Shown here: piece after piece, positions 8,468-12,483 of the stretch
How the letters are laid out: each line of letters opens with the position of its first letter
Position numbering within the stretch: the first letter of the stretch is position 1
NCBI GenBank assembly: GCA_004151065.3
Contig: NWUY0303918939.1
Location: forward strand, 1 to 12,483
DNA length: 12,483 nucleotides
Reading direction: 5' to 3'
DNA from: Larix sibirica
Taxonomy: Eukaryota; Streptophyta; Pinopsida; Pinales; Pinaceae
Made by a program: the position numbers and the translations under genes
The notes under the pieces: model-generated
Seen by the model: only the letters and a program-made list of their open reading frames with translations
Database searches by the model: none
What the model was told of the DNA's origin: nothing

Positions 8468-9040
8468 GATGAGTTACAACCACTAAAGAATTGGATGGTG
8501 GATAATAAGGTCCATTGTCTAACAGACATTTATGAGTGGGATATTAAAAGAAGATGGAAATAGTGGAAAAAAATTTAACTTTTTCGAGGACCTATGACAA
8601 TAGTGAGCAACAATGCAAACAAATCTAAGTGGTTTGGATCCAACTGAAAAGATTGATAGTGATAGGAGGGTTTGGGGTCCAAAATTTCGTAACTCTTCAA
8701 TTAAGGAAGGGTATATGCAACATAATATTCATAGATATTACTCTCCAAGGATTTCTGTCTGGAATATCATATGGAAGAGCGATGCCCTCCCAAGAATACA
8801 ACTTTTCACTTGGATGCTCTGTCATGGGAAAATATTAACATATGACAATCTGCGGCGTAGAGGCTTTTAAGGTACTTCTCAGTGCCCCATGTGCAAGCAA
8901 GTAGAAGAAAGTGTGATTCAGCTTTTCCTAAATTGTGAGTTCATTGTAGAAGTATGGAAACACGCTTTTGAGAGATTAAATACAGGTCCATCTCTTCCGA
9001 GTACTTGGGAGAGGCTTTTGTAACTTGGCATAAATGTATA
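8465..9040 (+). pseudogene. LINE ORF2, part 3: zf-RVT zinc-binding region, broken
   Basis: After a shift in an A-run at 8461-8466 the frame reads NDELQPLKNWMVDNK and LTDIYEWDIKRRWK. It shifts again near 8600 into SIKEGYMQHN, VWNIIWKSDALPRIQLFTWML, CHGKILTYDNLRRRGF-stop and CPMCKQVEESVIQLFLNC. This is the zf-RVT domain typical of plant LINE ORF2, placed between thumb and RNase H and thought to bind nucleic acid. The pattern keeps both CxxC cysteines and the last Cys, but the His usually seen in (H)LFLHC is Gln. Stops occur at 8868 and near 9020. Confidence 0.85.
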
Positions 9041-9835
9041 AAAAATAAACTTCAATAAGCCCCTTCTAAAGCAGGTATGGAAGGATCTCCCTTACTACAT
9101 TATTTGGAAGATTTGGCTAAATAGGAATGACTGTATATTTAAAAACCAAAAGAAAAAAGAGGGGTAAGTTGTAGGGTTTGCATGGGCTATGATGTAAGAA
9201 GCAATTAAAATCAAAGGGCAGGTCAAACAAAGAATCGCATATATGGACATTGAAGAAAGGCACTGGCTCCATAATCTTTTAGCTCACTCAGAGCAAACTA
9301 GTCATGAGGTTATGCCAAGGGAAAAGGAAAAGGTAACTTGGTTTTTGAGAGTAAAGCCGACAAAGTTGGATGATTGGATTGATAACTAGAGATATCGTAT
9401 ATTGTTCTTTGATGGTGCTTCAAAGAATTAGCTAGGGGTGGCAGGTGTGGGGGGGTGATTTTAGACCTCGGAGGAAAACTAAAGCATAACTACTCGTGGG
9501 GGCTAGGAGAAATTTCCAATAATCAAGTTGAAGCACTTGCACTTTGGAAAGGCCTCATGCAAGCATTACATAGGAATATAAGCTAGTTGATCATAGTGGC
9601 GACTCAATGATAGTCATTCAGTATCTAATCTCTAAGAAATCTCCAATAATGCCCCCTTGACTAAGATAATAAAGAGAATATTGAACTTGATGCTAGATTC
9701 TGAAGATGTAAAGATATTTCATGCTTCATGACTCCAAACCATCTAGTTGATGGAAATGCCAACTTTGCTTGTAATATTGCCCAAGGTAAGTTGATGATCT
9801 GCGGAGATGTAGAAGGTTATTTTCAAATTCCATAA
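9041..9835 (+). pseudogene. LINE ORF2, part 4: C-terminal RNase H domain, broken
   Basis: RNase H removes the RNA strand of the RNA/DNA hybrid. After the linker (KPLLKQVWKDLPYYIIWKIW, LNRNDCIFKN), RNase H starts near 9402 with RILFFDGASKN. It continues GVAGVGG, then a shift in the seven-G run 9449-9455, ILDLGGKLKHNYSWGLGE, ISNNQVEALALWKGLMQAL, GDSMIVIQYL and NHLVDGNANFACNIAQG. It ends FQIP and TAA at 9833-9835. The four expected acidic residues are visible: Asp of DGAS, Glu of VEALAL, Asp of GDS, Asp of LVD. Further shifts lie near 9598, 9647 and 9730. An RNase H tail is known from some plant L1 lineages. Confidence 0.85.
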
Positions 9836-9836
9836 A

Positions 9837-10615
9837 ATGAATTATACTCTGGATTAAAATGAAATGATGAAGCCCTATGGATCTCGAGCTTTGTACTCCA
9901 AGTGGAAAATTATTAGCATGTAGTTAAAATATAATCAATATATTGTATTAATGAATTCCAGTGATAGTACACTTGATAGAACGCTCGAGCATGAGAACAT
10001 GTATGGAAAATCTTCTTCCCAGGTGTTCTAGACAAGAAACTTGATGTATATGGTACGAGGTAATCAATTACGGATCGATGAGGAAAATATGGAAGGCTCT
10101 AGATGGTCTATTAAGCTTGTTTATCTGGGCAATTACAAATTATGGTATGCTCCTTCTTGGAATTGTCGCTCTCTCTATGAGTCTGCAAGAGAAATGGAAT
10201 GGTCGTAAGTTAAGGAGAGGTGTTTGTGAGAATCCTGGTAGTAGTCCAACTCTTTTATAGTCGAGTAACAAATAGTCCCATCTAGGGATTGGAGAACACG
10301 AGGTAGGGGTTATGTTTCAAGTCTCCTCATATGGGTTCTTTATATGTTTGTTATCCTTTGAAAAGAACGAAGTTTTTTTAAGGACTGGTAAGACGTTGAC
10401 TTCTTCTAAGATTCACATTCATGACTTTTGAACAAGAACTCAAAGAACTGAAAAATACTGAGCAAGGTCCTACTTGAGATCTTAATCCTTCAAAGATAAA
10501 GAATGAAGCAGGGAAGGTTTGTACTACGAGCTTAGATGAAGATGCGAGGATTTCAGAGGAGAATAATGATGATGAGGATGTCCTATCTCCTCAATTCTCA
10601 CCAAAGATAGAATAA
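9837..10615 (+). pseudogene. Possible third LINE reading frame after ORF2 (uncertain)
   Basis: An ATG at 9837 lies one base after the ORF2 stop (TAA-A-ATG). Its frame stays open for 123 codons to 10206 with only three stops (9855, 9921, 10029). It includes KPYGSRALYSKWKIISM, SSDSTLDRTLEHENMYGK and RWSIKLVYLGNYKLWYAPSW, which look protein-like in composition. A second open piece in another frame starts at ATG 10421 (MTFEQELKELKNTEQ), is rich in acidic residues (SEENNDDEDVL) and ends at TAA 10613-10615, with one internal TGA. The stretch between them (10206-10420) is poorly open. I recognise no domain. An overlapping frame, 10078-10260, is also open, so this could be ordinary 3' UTR with chance frames. 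Confidence 0.35.
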
Positions 10616-10840
10616 TTTCCAATGTTTCCAGAAATTCAGGACTCTCACCTCTGTTACATTGGTCAATGAAGTGTAAACACATTTTGTTATCTAGTAATTT
10701 TATCAAAATATATACCAGTCAGTCTTTTAGTTACAAGTGGAATCTGAAAGAACCTAACTATTTTGTAATAGTTTTATATTATAGCTCCAGAAAGGCATAT
10801 GAACTACTATGCTCAGTTTGTATGGGGCAATTTTGTAACA
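10616..10840 (+). other. LINE 3' untranslated region
   Basis: AT-rich sequence between the last coding-like segment and the terminal hairpin. The right end has the TTTTGTA-type wording common just before the end of plant LINEs (TTTGTATGGGGCAATTTTG). No protein similarity is seen, and the short open frames here are unsupported. Confidence 0.5.
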
Positions 10841-10890
10841 AAAGGTCTTTTGGTCCGGCTGAGACCTTTCGTTTTTTTATATAAAAAAAT
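10841..10890 (+). repeat. LINE 3'-terminal hairpin with T-run and short A-tail
   Basis: The arms AAAGGTCT (10841-10848) and AGACCTTT (10862-10869) are perfectly complementary around a 13-base loop. They are followed by seven T (10872-10878), ATATA and seven A (10883-10889). Plant LINEs and the SINEs they mobilise often end with a stem-loop that the reverse transcriptase recognises. The position at the end of the element and next to an A-run fits that role. Confidence 0.7.
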
Positions 10891-12143
10891 AAGTATCCAT
10901 TTGTGTTAAAAAAATATCTGACCCCGATTGGCCATATAGCTATAATTCACATTAACTTAAAAATTTGTCAACCTTACTAAGAGTGAATTCACTCCCCATC
11001 CAATTATTAAGAGCAACTTGATCTTATGGGTTGTTGGATAAAGTATATAAGCATCAGATTCCTTTTCTTATTTGTAGCCAATTAGTAGATTCAAGTTTTA
11101 GTTGAGCAGAGAAATATTGCAGGCATAGTGAATTAGTTGGAATATTTGAATTGGTAAGGATGAGACCACTTGGAACTTAGATATAACATTTTGATTGTAA
11201 GTTAAGATAAATGGAGAAAAACTAAGTTGGTGTTGATGGTACTTAATAAAATTCCAACCCTGGTCCATAGAGTAGAGTCATAATTTGTCTTGCCTTAAAA
11301 AAAGCAGTTAATAAATGGAGTTGTGGAAGCTTGAAGGGTCAATTCATAGTATTTTTATGACATAAGTAAGGGTGAGTTCATTCTCTATCCAGTGAAGAGT
11401 TTATGCAACAAAATGCTAATCTTTTCAAGTTCGATCTATTATACAATCCAATACATTTTGATGAGAGTTGGAAAAATCTAGCAAATATATATGATGAGGT
11501 GGTAAAATTGTTTTCACTATTATATTATTCTTTTTCCATCAAGTTTGAGGATGCACGTCTCTTTTATATATTATGTTTTATTAGGATATCTAAGGATTTC
11601 TTAAGATATTGTAGTTAATGTTTCCATATCAACAGGGTTTAGACTTGCTGTTAAATATGGGAGTAAACACATAAATATAGTGTAGTGGAAGAAGCAAAGT
11701 AATTTAACTCAAAGGGTGGAATTCAGTCAAAGATGAAGCAAACATTGTTCATTAATGGTTTGGATTTAGCAAAAACTTTAGAGTAACAAGTAATTGAAAT
11801 TCTCTCTTTTATGATTGTTGTATATTTTTTAGGTTGATACTTCACTTTTGTCTTATATCTATGGCCAATGGTTTTTATATTGCAATGTTGCACACTAGGA
11901 TTACAAGCTTAAACAATAGAGATGCAATTTTTTCCTCTTCTTTTAAATTAGGCCTTTTAAAGTGTGAACTTACAATTGAGATCTGTGTTTGTATTTAATC
12001 AAGCCAATGCCTCATTTTAATTTCTTACAAAGTCAGGTACACCTAGTTCACTGGCTTACCTAACAAATGATGAATCATTAGAAGCTAGAATTACAAATGA
12101 TGAAATATGGGTGTTAACGTTGTCCCTATCTCCAATTCTTAAA
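10891..12143. other. AT-rich flanking DNA, no gene recognised
   Basis: Sequence downstream of the LINE. It contains a 25-bp repeat pair (10978 and 11367) and a small pair of ACAAATGATGAA words (12063, 12093). One open frame (11403-11618) reads [18 protein letters not shown] and similar, but I recognise no family and see no promoter or neighbour to support it. Confidence 0.5.
10978..11391. repeat. Short direct repeat pair, 25 bp, 389 bp apart
   Basis: Copies are 10978-11002 and 11367-11391. They agree at 20 of 25 positions, and all five differences are C/T or A/G transitions. Copy 1 includes the palindrome GTGAATTCAC. Similarity may extend weakly to the right. Confidence 0.45.
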
Positions 12144-12212
12144 GGGTGCTAGCTCAATGGAAGAGCACCTGCCTTACAAGCATAAGATTGGTAATTCGAT
12201 TCGTTTGTGCCC
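12144..12212 (+). tRNA. tRNA-Val(UAC)-like relic (bacterial/organellar type, decayed)
   Basis: The sequence starts GGGTGCTAGCTCAATGG, with a D-arm GCTC/GAGC. The anticodon loop CTTACAA (12174-12180) gives anticodon UAC, then GCATA; the T-loop is TTCGATT and the end is GTGCCC. The order and wording follow bacterial tRNA-Val(UAC) (GGGTGATTAGCTCAG..., CCTTACAAGG, GGTTCGATCCC) closely. One base is missing between acceptor and D stems, the anticodon stem 3' side is partly unpaired, and the T-stem no longer pairs, so it is unlikely to be functional. It could be a mitochondrial tRNA moved to the nucleus or the head of a tRNA-derived SINE. Confidence 0.6.
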
Positions 12213-12250
12213 TGCAATAAATTAATAAATGATATTGCAATGTATTTTCT

Positions 12251-12483
12251 AAATATACTATCAATCGATGGAAATTGGTGAATAAAAACGATTAAATATA
12301 TTACAAGTTGACAATAATTGATGATTAAAATGACTAAATATACTACCAATTGATGATTAAAATGACTAAATATACTACCAATTGACGAAAATTAGTAAAT
12401 AAAATGACTAAATATATTACTAGTTGATGACAATTAAGGATTAAGATGACTAAATATACTATTAGGTGATGACAATCAATGAC
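12251..12483. repeat. AT-rich minisatellite, 42-bp period, running off the window
   Basis: The word AAATATA-C/T-TA recurs at 12251, 12294, 12336, 12368, 12410 and 12452. Spacings are 43, 42, 32, 42 and 42. The unit is roughly AAATATACTACCAATTGATG plus a variable GAAAATTAGTAAATAAAATGACT-like tail. The 32-bp unit lacks about ten bases of that tail. The array continues past the window end. Confidence 0.85.

Larger units (their letters stand above)
4280..10890 (+). mobile_element. Nearly full-length, inactive plant L1-type LINE retrotransposon
   Basis: All parts of a plant L1-type LINE appear in order on the plus strand. They are ORF1 with DUF4283 and a CCHC knuckle (4280-5714), then ORF2 with endonuclease, reverse transcriptase, zf-RVT and RNase H (5714-9835). 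After these come a coding-like tail (9837-10615), a 3' region with a terminal hairpin (10841-10869), a T-run and a short A-tail ending near 10890. A live element copies its transcript by target-primed reverse transcription. This copy has about a dozen frameshifts, an internal deletion near 6640-6690 and many stops, so it cannot move by itself. The 5' edge is not certain: bases upstream of 4280 may be 5' UTR. A convincing target-site duplication was not found; TATCCAT at 4272-4278 and 10894-10900 is a weak candidate. Confidence 0.9.

Noticed and set aside
8629-8838. Plus-strand open frame of 69 codons overlapping the zf-RVT region
   Set aside because: The neighbouring frame carries the recognisable IIWKSDALPRIQLFTWML wording; this one is an out-of-frame shadow.
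10078-10260. Plus-strand open frame of 60 codons
   Set aside because: Competes with the longer frame from 9837; neither matches a known family, and this one has no upstream continuity. Kept only as a caveat to the third-frame idea.
10524-10706. Minus-strand open frame of 60 codons
   Set aside because: Antisense to the acidic open piece in the LINE tail; low complexity and no resemblance.
10666-10884. Plus-strand open frame of 72 codons
   Set aside because: Falls in the LINE 3' UTR and runs through the terminal hairpin and T-run, so it is unlikely to be coding.
11403-11618. Plus-strand open frame of 71 codons in the right flank
   Set aside because: No family recognised, AT-rich, no neighbouring signals; plausible by chance. 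A protein search would decide.
12149-12349. Minus-strand open frame of 66 codons
   Set aside because: Overlaps the tRNA-like relic and the minisatellite.
12251-12483. CRISPR-like regular spacing
   Set aside because: The whole unit is repeated with no unique spacers, and the context is plant; it is a minisatellite.

Overview
The window looks like intergenic DNA from a large plant nuclear genome. It is AT-rich, holds no intact protein gene, and is filled with decayed transposable elements, one gene fragment and one tRNA relic. The protein families (FAB1-type lipid kinase, plant L1 LINE with DUF4283 ORF1 and RNase H tail, LTR element primed by initiator tRNA-Met) point to a seed plant. A gymnosperm is possible from the old, slowly removed repeats, but this is only inference.

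Layout. 1-135 is the start of the internal region of an LTR retrotransposon lying on the minus strand: a gag-like open stretch plus a primer-binding site. Its LTR begins at 136 and runs right for an unknown distance. 480-2040 has no recognisable gene, only a 43-bp direct repeat. 2041-about 2660 is a broken, intron-containing copy of the C-terminal kinase exons of a FAB1/PIKfyve-type phosphatidylinositol-3-phosphate 5-kinase. 2665-4279 is unassigned, with two diverged copies of a 103-bp repeat.

4280-about 10890 is one long, almost full-length but dead LINE on the plus strand. ORF1 (DUF4283 plus CCHC knuckle) is followed by ORF2 (endonuclease, reverse transcriptase, zinc-binding zf-RVT region, RNase H). 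Downstream lies a possible third reading frame, then a 3' hairpin with a T-run and short A-tail. When live, ORF1 would have bound the RNA and ORF2 would have nicked the target and reverse-transcribed the transcript in place. The ancestral ORF1 stop and ORF2 start overlap as TAATG, and the candidate ORF3 starts one base after the ORF2 stop, so translation by re-initiation is suggested. The copy carries about a dozen frameshifts, one internal deletion and many in-frame stops. Several stops are clearly CAG/CAA/CGA to TAG/TAA/TGA or TGG to TAG, as expected of methylated, deaminating DNA.

10890-12143 is unassigned. 12144-12212 is a decayed tRNA-Val(UAC)-like sequence, and 12251 to the window end is an AT-rich minisatellite with a 42-bp period. 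The least ordinary items are the TAATG junction, the possible third LINE frame, the tandem duplication inside ORF1, and the FAB1 fragment whose intron has lost both splice sites by G-to-A changes.
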